A stretch of DNA of 64,000 nucleotides, from positions 1,781,001 to 1,845,000 of the forward strand of contig NC_079380.1 of assembly GCF_021018895.1 (NCBI RefSeq), written 5' to 3'. Shown piece after piece: positions 1 through 11,912 of the stretch (position 1 is the stretch's first letter; every line of letters starts with the position of its first letter). Both the position numbers and the translations under genes were made by a program. The stretch is from Seriola aureovittata (Eukaryota > Chordata > Actinopteri > Carangiformes > Carangidae). Below the pieces are notes generated by a model. It was given only the letters and a program-made list of their open reading frames with translations. It was not told the origin of the DNA and searched no databases.

Positions 1-467
1 TGGTGTCCTGCCCCCCCCCCGACAGGGCTGTTCCAGCTGCTGAAGGAGTGGGTGGAGCGGCTTGGAGAGACCTTCTCACTGTCCGTCTTTGTGTTCGGAC
101 CATAGTACACTACCAGGATGAGACAGTCCCTGGTTTTAATTAATTTTATTTTTGCAGCTGCCAAGTTGGCAATTTGGAGGACTCGAAAAAACCAGATGAG
201 GGGGGAAGGCTGGACTGACCCGGTTCGCTGTTTGAAAGGTTTGGTGGCAGCTCGTTTGAAAGTAGAGCGAGTGTTTTTCACACTGACTGGGAACATGAAC
301 GGGTTCAGAGCTGAGTGGGCCTTTGGGCAGGTCCTGACCTCACTAGGGGAGGACTTTTAACTTAGCTTAGCTTAGCTTAGCTTAGTTTAGCTTAGCTCAG
401 CTAGTTTTACCCCTTAGTGTGTGAGAGAGTGTGTGAATGGAAGTTTTCTTGTTTTGTTTTGTTTCTT

Positions 468-470
<3 letters not shown>
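1..470 (+). mobile_element. 3' end of a Tx1/L1-like LINE (ORF2 C-terminus and tail), decayed
   Basis: The frame from about 27 to 360 encodes the C-terminal part of a LINE ORF2. It aligns by eye with the end of the better-preserved LINE ORF2 at 37517-39880 (shared pattern: F-G, then I-N-F, A-K-A/L, then C-L-K/V-A-R-L-K). One in-frame TAG near 103-105 breaks it, so it is dead. After the stop at 358-360 comes a tail of about seven imperfect TTAGC pentamers (361-400), then unique tail sequence ending at about 470 against a (TC)n tract. The sequence differs strongly from the LINEs in the other cassettes, so it is a separate family or lineage. The 5' part lies outside the window. Confidence 0.72.

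Positions 471-471
<1 letters not shown>

Positions 472-502
<31 letters not shown>
472..502 (+). repeat. (TC)n microsatellite upstream of the cassette-1 J
   Basis: About 15 TC dinucleotides directly abut the LINE 3' end on the left and a conserved J-side flank on the right (503-875). The same tract and flank occur at the equivalent place in the other three J cassettes. Confidence 0.95.
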
Positions 503-506
<4 letters not shown>

Positions 507-934
507 ACCCTGGGTCTGGGTCTCTTCCAGGTCTCTTCCTCTAAAGGAAGTCTTTTCTCACCACTGTCACCAGCTGCTGCTCTTGGTGTGAATTGTTGGG
601 TCTCTGTAAATAATATTAGAAAGAGAAGGTCTAGACCTGCTCTATTTGAAAAGTACCTTGAGATAACTTCTGTTGTCAATGGGCTCTATACAAATAAAAG
701 TCACTTGACTTGATGACCAAAGTTCTTCCAGTTGATCCTGAGGGGAGCATCAACGTCTCAACCAATTGAAATGGGAATATTTCTTGAGATATTTCAGTGT
801 GAAGAAAAAAGAAAAGAGAAGAAGAGACAGTCATGTTGATATGAACATTAGAGAAACACATGATGGAGCTGAAATATGATCCTGGTTCATAATGTGGACT
901 CCTTCACCTCAGCTGACACATTCAACAGCAGACA

Positions 935-962
935 GGTTTTTGTATTAGTCTTTTTCACTGTG
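935..962 (+). other. 12-RSS of the cassette-1 TRGJ
   Basis: Nonamer GGTTTTTGT at 935-943, 12-base spacer at 944-955, heptamer CACTGTG at 956-962. Both boxes are perfect for the J-side orientation. This is the partner of the 23-type signals found after the V exons. Confidence 0.95.
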
Positions 963-1014
963 GGAGGAGGAAACTACTTCATGTTTGGCTCTGGAACTAA
1001 ACTGTATGTAACAG
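963..1014 (+). CDS. TRGJ: T-cell receptor gamma joining segment, cassette 1
   Basis: Germline J segment of 52 bases: 17 codons plus one base. It reads GGGNYFM followed by the J motif FGSGTKLYVT (F-G-x-G signature). A 12-RSS precedes it and a splice donor (GTAAGA) follows at 1015. It joins in phase to the C exon at 2801, where the split codon becomes Asp. The matching V segment would lie left of the window. The first seven codons differ from the other J segments while the FGSGTKLYVT part is identical in all four. Confidence 0.93.
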
Positions 1015-2800
1015 GTAAGAACAAACATTTCTTTTCCTTCACTTGTTTTATTGAAGAAGTGTAAAATGTGTTTGAAGTCACTTTCTGCTGCTTCACACTT
1101 TACATGTTAGTTTGTTCAGAGTTAGTACAAAGTTCCTGATGCAGCCGTTGTTCAATGAAAAAGTTCCATCATTAGTGAAAAGATGTTTCAATCTCACTGC
1201 ACAGCACAAGGAATTCTTTATTTCTGCTTGAGCTCCAAAGTTTTTGAAGAGTCCAAAAAGTGTGATATTGGAAGAGCATTGTGGATTGTCATCAGCTGCT
1301 GCTTCATCAATCATCACACTGCTTTTCTTTTCTCTCTTCTCTCTCCTCAAATCAATTGACTTCTACATGAAGGATTGTGGAGGATTTTCCTGCTCACTTG
1401 ACTTTTGCTACAAAATGTCCAGTTCATCAAAGTCAATTTCAGTGATGAGCAGGATTCTTCACATTCACTCTGACTCTTCAAACTTACATGTTTTTAAAGC
1501 TGATTTTCCTTTATGGGAAATGAGATTTCTAAACTTGATGCTGCTAAATACAGTAAATGAATACAGTTGTTGTCTGATGACAAATGTCTTTTATATGAAA
1601 TATTCACTTTAACAACAACAAACAACTTGAGGAAAAATATAGAAATTGTGTCAAATATTACATTTAATATTTATACAAATCTAATGATGTTAAATAAATA
1701 AGAGTGTGGGTTAAATATAATTAACAGACTGACATATAGATTTTCTATGTATATAATATATAATGCAGGATGATATATATAGATCTATACTTCCATGGTA
1801 TATATTACACTAATCCACAGTAAATATAATTTGTATAATGTTCAAACTGTTTATCTAATGAATGTAACCACACTTTATATAATGGAAAATGTGTTTGATT
1901 GTGTAAAATATATCAACAATAATGTGAAACAATTGACTAATTCTCTTTGAATAGTCGAATACAATATAAAAAACAACTTAGTATAATATGATTATAATAA
2001 GTTTTTATTATATTAGTTTGGTGGTAATAACTTATTTATATGACTGTAAATATTTCTTTCACTAAAACATGTATTTAGTTTAATGTAGTATTTACCTAAA
2101 ATTGTCTGAGGTAAATATTTTATTCATAAGATTATAATCAATATATAATATATTTATCTAATAAATAATAGAATTTAGTACCAATAAATAAAATGTTCCT
2201 ATATGTATACACAAATAAGTTGTACCTAAACCTCCGTAGGTATAAGAAAATAAAAAATACATGAACACTTCTTTTATTATTATTATTGTCAGAATACATC
2301 ATGTTAAATGTTTTTAGTTTTTTATGTTAGCAATTAAATTCAGTAAAATGAATTATATCATGAAATATTGGGTTAATACTTAATATCTTATAACTGTCAT
2401 ATTTTAAATAATGGTAATAATGTCTTTTTGTTAAAAAATAACCTAAAAATATTGTAAATACATTAATATAATATCATGAAGACACATATATTCTGAGCTG
2501 ATGATTTATAAAAGTGAAATATGAATATAAAGAATTGAAATAGTGTTTCCATCTTTGACTTTGTTGAACTTGATCTTTCTCTGATGATATACATCATATA
2601 TAAGCATGATATATAGCAGAGGAAATCTATGTGAAGGTGAATCCAGTATATGTGGGACCTTTGTGCTGTATTGATGAGTAGTTTAGTGATCAGAGTCCAT
2701 GTAGTTTCCAGGATCAGACTGAATGCAGTGCAGTGCTGGAAGCTGCTGTTGACTGTGTGAATGTGTGTCTGTGCTGCTTGTTGCTGCTGTCAAACTTCAG
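1015..2800 (+). other. J-C intron of cassette 1, AT-rich
   Basis: The intron runs from the J donor to the C acceptor (TTCAG before 2801). Bases 1015-1620 are conserved with cassettes 2 and 4 and contain an open frame at 1244-1612 that recurs only because the region is duplicated. Bases 1620-2560 are very AT-rich, with no gene seen. No second J or D segment is visible. Confidence 0.8.
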
Positions 2801-4091
2801 ATGAGGCCGTAGTGAAGCCCGTGGTGAGCGTGTACCCAGCAGCACCCAGAGCCCACCCTGAGGGGAAGAGCTCCCTGCTGTGTCTGGCCTCAGCCATGTC
2901 TCCTCCTCTGGTCCAGTTCTCCTGGAAAAGACAGAAGGAGGATGGTCCTCTGGAGGAGCTGAAACCTGATGATGGAGAGCAGCTGGAGCTCAGAGAGTCG
3001 GGACGCACCGCCGCCATCTTGCTGATCCATCAGCCAGAGAACAGCACATATAAATACCGCTGCTACGTCAAGCACGAGGGCGGCAAAGTGGAGGCCCAAA
3101 CACAACAAGGTGATGAAGGCTCGCTGACTGTGTTGAGCAGTGATTCAGCTTCATGTGGAGACGCTGTCAAAGAGAGCAGAGCAGCAGAGCACTGACATTT
3201 CTCACTGCCACTCCAAACATTTGACTCCTTTTCTGTTTCAGAGGTTCCAGCTCCAGCAGCCCCCTGTCCTCCAGAGAGAGAGCCAGCAGACCTGGCAGCT
3301 CTGCAGCAAGATGACTGTAAGATCACCTGCTGCCTCTCTGCATGGACAGCTCCAATGTTCTGCTGCAGTTAGGGCTGCATATCAGTCTGTTCACTTTCTG
3401 CTCATCACTCAAGGATTTCAACATACACTCCCTGATTCTGTTAGAGTGTCCAACAGCACAACAAACCCCAGTCACAGAGCTTTCCCTGCACCACTCTGAC
3501 TAATAACACCTGTTGGGGGCTCTATACTAAATGTGGGGCTTTGAGGGAGCTACAACAGCTTCAGGGACTGTGTGTTAAAGCTCCACTCATTCATATTTCT
3601 ATATTAACAATGAATCTAATGACTCTGTGTAAGGTCAAAGGTCAGAGGTGAGTTTATTTAGCTTGTTGAGGAGTTCTTCTGCCCCCAAGTGGCTGCAGAA
3701 AGAAAATCAGTGAATCCAACTTCAAGCTCATAACAACCTGTGTGTTTTTATATTTGGACTTTGATTTGATCCTGGAGGGATTTGAATTGTCAGAAACAGT
3801 TGACAGAAGAAGGTGATGAAGGCTTGCTGACTGTGTTGAGCAGTGATTCAGCTTCATGTGGAGACGCTGTCAAAGAGAGCAGAGCAGCAGAGCACTGACT
3901 GATTTCTTTTTCAATCCTTTTCATTTGCAGTGGTTCCCCTGGATCCTCTCCAGCCTCAGTGCAGGGTGAAGCTGCTCTGTCTGCTCTACACAGTGCTGAT
4001 AGTGAAGAGTCTGGTGTACTGCTGTGGACTCTCTCTGCTGATGATCCTCACAAACAAGGGACCGTCCACCAACTGCACACATGCTGACTGA
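2801..4091 (+). CDS. TRGC: T-cell receptor gamma constant region, cassette 1 (three exons)
   Basis: Exons at 2801-3109, 3242-3316 and 3931-4091 (stop TGA 4089-4091). Exon 1 is a C-type Ig domain of about 103 residues: start DEAVVKPVVSVYP, first Cys in SSLLCLAS, Trp in FSWKRQ, second Cys in YRCYVKH, and an N-x-T glycosylation site. Exon 2 (75 bases) is a connecting peptide with Pro, Ala and one Cys (AAPCPP), the likely inter-chain disulphide. Exon 3 encodes the membrane-proximal part, a membrane segment with the charged Lys of gamma chains (VLIVKSLVY, compare the K-S-V-V-Y of mammalian TRGC), and a short tail. Donors are GTGATG and GTAAGA; all introns are phase 1. A poly(A) signal AATAAA lies at 4475-4480. 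The product would pair with TCR delta at the T-cell surface. Confidence 0.88.
3810..3896 (+). repeat. Direct repeat copy inside the second C intron, cassette 1
   Basis: This stretch is almost identical to 3108-3194, which spans the exon-1 donor and the start of intron 1. The two copies flank the connecting-peptide exon. In cassette 3 only one copy exists and the exon is missing, as expected from recombination between the two copies. Confidence 0.85.
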
Positions 4092-4912
4092 CTGTTTTCT
4101 GCTGGCCTTTTCTCACCATCAAATCTCATCACTTCATCTCATTTATCTCTTTGATCACTGTTCACAAATTTAAGCCAAATGTATCTTTATATTCACAGGT
4201 TAGATACAGTCTGTCTACTAATAATAAATACATATATCATATATCACACACATATATTTGGAGTAACTGAGTTTAAATTCTGTCCTTTTGTGTTGTTTTA
4301 ATGCTCTACATCCACTTTTAATTGTGACTTGTATATTAATAGAAAATGAAGCGTAGTCATTAGTTGTCTGGTAAATATTCAACTGATTATTGTTGTTTTC
4401 TGTTCTCATGTCTCTTTTTAATACTTTCTGCAGAGTGTGGCTGGTTTGTCAAATTCATTCATTGTAACATTCTCAATAAATTAATAAATCTCAGTTTCTG
4501 TTTATTATAAACATCCTTTTTTTATGGATTTATTATATTAGAAACAGACTCGACTATATTTGTCAGATATAGTGACACGTACAAGTAATTTGAGTACGGC
4601 TGTAAACAGCTCTCAGTAAACTTTAATAAAGCTCTAAGAACAAATATAGAGGAAGATACAAATATAAGCAAACAGCCTAACTAGGAGAACGAAGCCAAAC
4701 CAAGAACAGCAAACACAAACACACAGCTTTCATACACAGTCATGTAGGTGTGGGTGTGGATTTTCCCAAAGGATCAGTGTTGTGTGTTTCTAACATTTCA
4801 CTTGAACATTAACCATCTTTTACAACAGTGTCACTTTAGATGTAAGACACTACACAGATGACACACACACACAAATAAAACAGCACTAACTGTTACTGCA
4901 AATTCATATACG

Positions 4913-5583
4913 TGTAACGCAGTTAAGAAGTAGTGTGATTCCACTTGCCATAAAAACTCATCTCACAACACGCAAATTTGTTTTTCCTATGGTAATTAAA
5001 TGCAGCACCCCTGTGGCTTAGGGTCGTGCACCCCGGGGGGTAAAAACAGTCGGACCTCGCTGTCCCCCTGGTAGGTGCATGAGCTATGAGCTCCGCCATT
5101 GTGCCGTATTAATTACTTACATTTCAATACTAAGGGGTGGTTTAAGTTGTATTTTTTTTCACATATAGTTCCCGAACGGTCGAGCACGTCCTTTTTCATA
5201 AAAAGTTGACGGTGGTTTTCTTTTATTTTTGTTAACAAAATGGCTAGTGCTACACGTTGTTAACTAACCTGCACTTTCTTTTCATTTTACATTTTTCAGA
5301 CGTGTATGTGTGTGTGTGACTGACTGTATTATTAATCCCTCTGCCAGGTACGCTTGTGTCTTATTTTATGTTCATTTTGAAACTAATTGAACAGTCGGAC
5401 CTCGCTATCCCCCTGATGTGTATGTGTGTGTGTGTGTGTGTGTGAGGAAAACCGGGACTGACTATTATTAATCCCTCTGCCAATGTCTGAAATAAACGGC
5501 AAGTTGCCAACTGTGATGGTTGTCTTCATCTCTAAAACTACACAACGCAAAGAGAGAGTACAAAGCCGCTACATACGGTTACA
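4913..5583. mobile_element. LTR-like insertion (TGTAAC...GTTACA), unclassified
   Basis: The paralogous spacer at 44240-44280 lacks this segment, so it is an insertion or a differential loss. It begins TGTAAC and ends GTTACA, the TG...CA form of an LTR, and carries AATAAA near 5490. It holds an internal repeated phrase (CAGTCGGACCTCGCT at about 5048 and 5392) and a (GT)n tract at about 5417-5443. No clear target-site duplication was found, so solo LTR is only one reading. Confidence 0.45.
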
Positions 5584-5799
5584 ACTGTTTATTTCATTTC
5601 ATTATTTACAAACTACTGAAAATGATTACAAATGAACATATCTGGTATTATTTCCGGCTACTGAGAGTGTCTGTAATGTTACATATACAATAGGATGTCA
5701 TTTATGAGTTGATTACATTTTTTTTTTCACACTCAAAAAATAATTTTAAACGTGTTTAAAATGATACAATTACTTTTACTTCAGCAATTCAACAAGTGC

Positions 5800-6260
5800 A
5801 GAAATTCAAACTGCTCTTTGTTCAAAGTCTAGAGACGTCAGATCAGAAAACTCTCATTTGTGTCATGTTGGAGGGTCCTGACAAACAACCTGTGTCAGTT
5901 ATGTAGCAGCACTTGTTGGCAGTGTCAACTGTAAAGTGACCTCTGGTTGCTAAAAGTCCAAATCCCCATAAAAGCATGTGACACATGAGACCTCCAGGCA
6001 GGTGGTCTCTGTGGGTCTCTGGGCTCAGTTGAACTCTGTGTGGGTGGAGGGCTCAGTGGAAAAAAGTGTCACTAAGAGACAAACTACAGAGGGAGGGGGG
6101 TTCCTGAGTGTGCACAGCAGCAGATATCAATCTGCTCTCAGTGGTTGTTAGGACTCATAAAAAACTGTTGACAGCGAATCAACACTTCCTCTCCTGCAGC
6201 AGACGGGCTGTGTGGGTTTCTGCTCTGCAGCCTCCACACCGTTAGCTGTGGCTTTTCACT
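5800..6260. promoter_or_regulatory. Candidate TRG enhancer in the C-C spacer of cassettes 1 and 2
   Basis: This non-coding block is well conserved, reversed, with 43565-44030. It contains CTTTGTTCAAAG at 5816-5827 (TCF/LEF-like on both strands), GACGTCA at 5834-5840 (CRE-like) and CACTTCCT at 6183-6190 (Ets-like), plus an E-box-like CAGGTG near 6000. TCR enhancers in mammals combine CRE, TCF/LEF, RUNX and Ets sites, and TRG enhancers lie 3' of C genes. Placement between two convergent C genes fits a shared enhancer. Function is inferred only. Confidence 0.4.
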
Positions 6261-7881
6261 TTAATAACACAATGACAGCTACAACCATCCGCTCTGCTAA
6301 CGAGTCATTGCAGGAAGCATCTGTGTAATGTTACACAAACTTTCAGTAGCTTGGAAATAATGTCATATATGTACATTTGTATTTATTTAAAGTAGTTTGT
6401 GAATAAAGTCTCATATTTAACTTTAACTATAAATTTCAAATGTCCAGGAAATGATTTCATGTTTCTAACTTGATATGAAGTTGAAGTTACTTGCCTGCTG
6501 TTTTATTTGTGCGTAAACAACAGTGTCATCAGTGTAGAGTTTTACATCCACACTCACACAGTTGTAAAAGATGGTTAATGTTCAAGTTTAATATTAGAGG
6601 TTAAAGATCCTTCAATCTGCTCAGGTCCAGGTTTATTAGCTGACACTGATTCTAACAGTGTTTTCAGTGTTTAGAGCGTTCACACGAGACAAATTACAAA
6701 CTGAAGGCTGAACATGAGAGTATGGAGAATACAACTGTGGAATTTATCACTGTGTTGGTGGACATCTTTATTATAATAATAAATAATAAAATAGTCCGAC
6801 ACAGACAAAGAGGAGACTAAAAATATTAATAACCAAACAGAAAAGTAAAAGTATTTAATAATAAGAGCCTAAATTAAATAATTAGTTTTTAGTTTTTTTT
6901 TTGTAATTTTAAACACAAATACACAAATGTCACACATACAAAACAACATAAACATCAAATGTACATAAAATATCTTCCTGCATATTTTTAAGATTAGAGC
7001 AAACACATCTTTTTAATGTGTTTATTTTATATACGTTTTGTTTTTATCATAATTCATTATTCAATGACTAAAACCCAAGGTAAAGGTATTCTCATCATTA
7101 TAGATAATACTTTATCATCATGAAGCATTTTATAATTCATACTTCATTAATGTGTTGTTGTGGTTTTACTATTAAATTATCATTGTTCATCGTTTGAAGC
7201 ACATCTTGCAAATAAATGGCTACAGCTGCTGCTCCAACACCATCGCTCCCAGGCCCTTCACAACATTTCTTTACTTTATTCCCTCCAGGTTCCATTCTGT
7301 AACAATCCTACTTCAGTAAAGGCTGGTTCACATACAGATCTGAGCTCAGTTGTGAGTACAGATATTCCATTGGATTATTAAAGTTTAATATTCAGTATAT
7401 TTATAATGCATAGTATCTTTTTGTGAAAATTTACTGCAGCAAGTTTCTCTGATGATTTGTTTCAAAGCTCAAAGAAAATCAGTGAAAAAAGTTTAAAAAA
7501 ACACAACACTGTGATTTTTCATTTTATTCAAAGAGTAAAACTGAAATAATTTTTGTCAGAATAAAATATAGGCCTGTATAAGATATAAGATGAAACAAGG
7601 AGAGAAAAAAAATAACATAAATATCTGCCAAGCAGCTGATTACACAAGTCATAATTAAAAGTGGAAAAAAATACAGCATCAAAATAAAGAAATAATGAAA
7701 AATGCAAATGTGACAAGTAAAATATAATATATGTCTCCATATGTTTTTATATTAGTAGACAGACTGTATCTAACCTGTGAATATAAAGATACATTTGGCT
7801 TAAATTTGTGAACAGCGATCAAAGAGATAAATGAGATGAAGTGATGAGATTTGATGGTGAGAAAAGGCCAGCAGAAAACAG

Positions 7882-9172
7882 TCAGTCAGCATGTGTGCAG
7901 TTGGTGGACGGTCCCTTGTTTGTGAGGATCATCAGCAGAGAGAGTCCACAGCAGTACACCAGACTCTTCACTATCAGCACTGTGTAGAGCAGACAGAGCA
8001 GCTTCACCCTGCACTGAGGCTGGAGAGGATCCAGGGGAACCACTGCAACTGAAAAGGATTGAAAAAGAAATCAGTCAGTGCTCTGCTGCTCTGCTCTCTT
8101 TGACAGCGTCTCCACATGAAGCTGAATCACTGCTCAACACAGTCAGCAAGCCTTCATCACCTTCTTCTGTCAAGTGTTTCTGACAATTCAAATCACTCCA
8201 GGATCAAATCAAAGTCCAAATATAAAAACACACAGGTTGTTATGAGCTTGAAGTTGGATTCACTGATTTTCTTTCTGCAGCCACTTGGGGGCAGAAGAAC
8301 TCCTCAACAAGCTAAATAAACTCACCTCTGACCTTTGACCTTACACACAGTCATTAGATTCATTGTTAATATAGGAATATGAATGAGTGGAGCTTTAACA
8401 TACAGTCCCTGAAGCTGTTGTAGCTCCCTCAAAGCCCCACATTTAGTATAGAGCCCCCAACAGGTGTTATTAGTCAGAGTGGTGCAGGGAAAGCTCTGTG
8501 ACTGGGGTTTGTTGTGCTGTTGGACACTCTAACAGAATCAGGGAGTGTATGTTGAAATCCTTGAGTGATGAGCAGAAAGTGAACAGACTGATATGCAGCC
8601 CTAACTGCAGCAGAACATTGGAGCTGTCCATGCAGAGAGGCAGCAGGTGATCTTACAGTCATCTTGCTGCAGAGCTGCCAGGTCTGCTGGCTCTCTCTCT
8701 GGAGGACAGGGGGCTGCTGGAGCTGGAACCTCTGAAACAGAAAAGGAGTCAAATGTTTGGAGTGGCAGTGAGAAATGTCAGTGCTCTGCTGCTCTGCTCT
8801 CTTTGACAGCGTCTCCACATGAAGCTGAATCACTGCTCAACACAGTCAGCGAGCCTTCATCACCTTGTTGTGTTTGGGCCTCCACTTTGCCGCCCTCGTG
8901 CTCGACGCAGCAGCGGTATTTATATGTGCTGTTCTCTGGCTGATGGATCAGCAAGATGGCGGCGGTGCGTCCCGACTCTCTGAGCTCCAGCTGCTCTCCA
9001 TCATCAGGTTTCAGCTCCTCCAGAGGACCATCCTCCTTCTGTCTTTTCCAGGAGAACTGGACCAGAGGAGGAGACATGGCTGAGGCCAGACACAGCAGGG
9101 AGCTCTTCCCCTCAGGGTGGGCTCTGGGTGCTGCTGGGTACACGCTCACCACGGGCTTCACTACGGCCTCAT
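7882..9172 (-). CDS. TRGC: T-cell receptor gamma constant region, cassette 2 (three exons)
   Basis: On the minus strand, exon 1 is 9172-8864, exon 2 is 8731-8657 and exon 3 is 8042-7882. The exon sizes (309, 75 and 161 bases) equal those of cassette 1. The Ig domain has the same Cys, Trp and Cys framework, but the second-Cys region reads YRCCVEH, adding a cysteine next to the canonical one, where cassette 1 has YRCYVKH. The connecting-peptide exon keeps its Cys. The membrane exon keeps the Lys in VLIVKSLVY. It faces cassette 1 tail to tail, about 3.8 kb apart. The direct repeat seen in cassette 1 is present here too (near 8069-8155 and 8779-8865). The poly(A) signal is at 7523-7528 (reverse). 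Confidence 0.88.
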
Positions 9173-10960
9173 CTGAAGTTTGACAGCAGCAACAAGCAGC
9201 ACAGACACACATTCACACAGTCAACAGCAGCTTCCAGCACTGCACTGCATTCAGTCTGATCCTGGAAACTACATGGACTCTGATCACTAAACTACTCATC
9301 AATACAGCACAAAGGTCCCACATATACTGGATTCACCTTCACATAGATTTCCTCTGCTATATATCATGCTTATATATGATGTATATCATCAGAGAAAGAT
9401 CAAGTTCAACCAAGTCAAAGATGGAAACACTATTTCAATTCTTTATATTCATATTTCACTTTTATAAATCATCAGCTCAGAATATATGTGTCTTCATGAT
9501 ATAATATTAATGTATTTACAATATTTTTAGGTTATTTTTTTTTAAAAAAAAAGGCATAATTACCATTATTTAAAATATGACAGTTATAAGATATTCAGTA
9601 TTAACTGAATATTTCATGATATGATTCATTTTACTGAATTTTATTGCTAACATAAAAAAACTAAAAATATTTAACATGATGTATTCTGACAATAATAATA
9701 AAAGAAGTGTGCATGTATTTTTTATTTTCTTATACCTACGGAGGTTTAGGTATAAATTATTTGTGTGTACATATAGGAACATTTTATTTATTGGTACTAA
9801 ATTCTATTATTTATTAGAGAAATATATTTTATATAGATAACAATCTTATGATGAAAATATTTACCTCAGACAATTTTAGATAAATTCTACATTAAACTAA
9901 ATACGTTTTAGTGAAAGAAATATTTACAGTGATATAAATAACAGTTATTACCACCAAACTAATATAATAGAAAGTATTATATTCATAATATAATACTTTT
10001 TAAAATATTTTTTTTGACTATTCAAAGAGAATCAATTAATTCTCTTTATGTAATTACAAATATATTTCACATTATTGTTGATATATTTAACACAATCAAA
10101 CACATTCTCCATATATAAAGTGTGGTTACATTCATTAGATAAACAGTTTGAACATTATACAAATTATATTTACTGTGGATTAGTGTAATATATACCATGG
10201 AAGTATAGATCTATATATATCATCCTGCATTATATATTATATACATAGAAAATCTATATGTCAGTCTGTTAATTATATTTAACCTTCACTCTTAATTATT
10301 TAACATCATTAAATTTGTATAAATATTAAATGTAATATTTGACGACAAGTTGTTTGTTGTTGTTAAAGTGAATATTTCATATAAAAAACATTTGTCATCA
10401 GACAACAACTGTATTCATTTACTGTATTTAGCAGCATCAAGTTTAGAAATCTCATTTCCCATAAAGGAAAATCAGCTTTAAAAACATGTAAGTTTGAAGA
10501 GTCAGAGTGAATGTGAAGAATCCTGCTCATCACTGAAATTGACTTTGATGAACTGGACATTTTGTAGCAAAAGTCAAGTGAGCAGGAAAATCCTCCACAA
10601 TCCTTCATGTAGAAGTCAATTGATTTGAGGAGAGAGAAGAGAGAAAAGAAAAGCAGTGTGATGATTGATGAAGCAGCAGCTGATGACAATCCACAATGCT
10701 CTTCCAATATCACACTTTTTGGACTCTTCAAAAACTTTGGAGCTCAAGCAGAAATAAAGAATTCCTTGTGCTGTGCAGTGAGATTGAAACATCTTTTCAC
10801 TAATGATGGAACTTTTTCATTGAACAACGGCTGCATCAGGAACTTTGTACTAACTCTGAACAAACTAACATGTAAAGTGTGAAGCAGCAGAAAGTGACTT
10901 CAAACACATTTTACACTTCTTCAATAAAACAAGTGAAGGAAAAGAAATGTTTCTTCTTAC
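9173..10960 (-). other. J-C intron of cassette 2
   Basis: The intron parallels that of cassette 1 in reverse, with the same AT-rich middle (about 9480-10360) and the same conserved J-proximal part. No additional J, D or exon was found. Confidence 0.75.
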
Positions 10961-11012
10961 CTGTTACATACAGTTTAGTTCCAGAGCCAAAGATGAGGTG
11001 CACATATCCTCC
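10961..11012 (-). CDS. TRGJ: T-cell receptor gamma joining segment, cassette 2
   Basis: 52 bases on the minus strand: 17 codons plus one. It reads GGYVHLI followed by FGSGTKLYVT. The splice donor is next to 10961 (GTAAGA in reverse) and a 12-RSS precedes the 11012 end. It splices in phase to the C exon at 9172. The CDR3-coding part differs from the other J segments, giving junctional variety between cassettes. Confidence 0.93.
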
Positions 11013-11040
11013 CACAGTGAAAGAGACTGATACAAAAACC
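11013..11040 (-). other. 12-RSS of the cassette-2 TRGJ
   Basis: Read on the plus strand: heptamer CACAGTG 11013-11019, 12-base spacer 11020-11031, nonamer ACAAAAACC 11032-11040. Both boxes are perfect. Confidence 0.95.
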
Positions 11041-11428
11041 TGTCTGCTGTTGAATGTGTCAGCTGAGGTGAAGGAGTCCACATTATGAACCAGGATCATA
11101 TTTCAGCTCCATCATGTGTTTCTCTAATGTTCATATCAACATGACTGTCTCTTCTTCTCTTTTCTTTTTTCTTCACACTGAAATATCTCAAGAAATATTC
11201 CCATTTCAATTGGTTGAGACGTTGATGCTCCCCTCAGGATCAACTGGAAGAACTTTGGTCATCAAGTCAAGTGACTTTTATTTGTATAGAGCCCATTGAC
11301 AACAGAAGTTATCTCAAGGTACTTTTCAAATAGAGCAGGTCTAGACCTTCTCTTTCTAATATTATTTACAGAGACCCAACAATTCACACCAAGAGCAGCA
11401 GCTGGTGACAGTGGTGAGAAAAGACTTC

Positions 11429-11468
11429 CTTTAGAGGAAGAGACCTGGAAGAGACCCAGACCCAGGGT

Positions 11469-11530
<62 letters not shown>

Positions 11531-11650
11531 GCAGAGGAAGAGACCTGGAAGAGACCCAGGGTGGGTGAGAGAGAGAGAGAGAGAGACATAGAGACAGAGA
11601 GAGACAGAGAGAGGGAGAGAGCGAGAGAGAGAGAGAGTGAGAGAGAGAGT
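11429..11650 (-). repeat. (GA)n/(TC)n tract with duplicated flanking unit, cassette 2
   Basis: A long GA tract (TC on the J sense strand) is interleaved with two copies of a unit containing GAGACCTGGAAGAGACCC and GGGTGGGTGAGAG. Cassettes 1 and 3 have one copy of the unit and cassette 4 has three. The LINE 3' end abuts its right side. Confidence 0.85.
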
Positions 11651-11822
11651 TTATTTTTTGACTTTTCAACTCTCTGTCTTTAACTAGTCAAAAATCAGAT
11701 GTCAGTTACAGTTACACTCCACAAATAATAAAGAACACTAACAAAACAAACCCAAGATACATAATATTACATACATATGTACAAAATTATTTTACATAAA
11801 TGCATTCTCACACACACATACA

Positions 11823-11912
<90 letters not shown>

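Larger units (their letters stand above)
4092..7881. other. Spacer between the tail-to-tail TRGC genes of cassettes 1 and 2
   Basis: No gene seen. The outer parts are inverted copies of each other: for example CTTGAACATTAACCATCT at 4801 recurs reversed at 6569-6586. The central block 5584-6560 recurs in reverse in the other C-C spacer (about 43267-44245). An LTR-like insertion occupies 4913-5583. A minus-strand AATAAA for the cassette-2 C gene lies at 7523-7528. The remainder is AT-rich. Confidence 0.75.

Noticed and set aside
470..975. D segment upstream of J
   Set aside because: No stretch flanked by 12- and 23-type signals was seen near any J; gamma loci use direct V-J joining.
876..1064. 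Open frame across the germline J of cassette 1 (and equivalents in cassettes 2-4)
   Set aside because: It runs through the RSS and the splice donor; only the J part is coding after rearrangement.
1244..1612. 122-codon open frame repeated in three J-C introns (also 10731-10363 and 47977-47609)
   Set aside because: Identical because the introns are recent duplicates; no domain and no sign of codon-level constraint, and cassette 3 lacks it.
2801..4091. Assignment of the C genes as Ig light chain or TCR beta
   Set aside because: The membrane exon with Lys and K-S-L-V-Y and the 12-RSS on J fit TCR gamma; Ig light chains have no membrane exon, and beta membrane segments differ.
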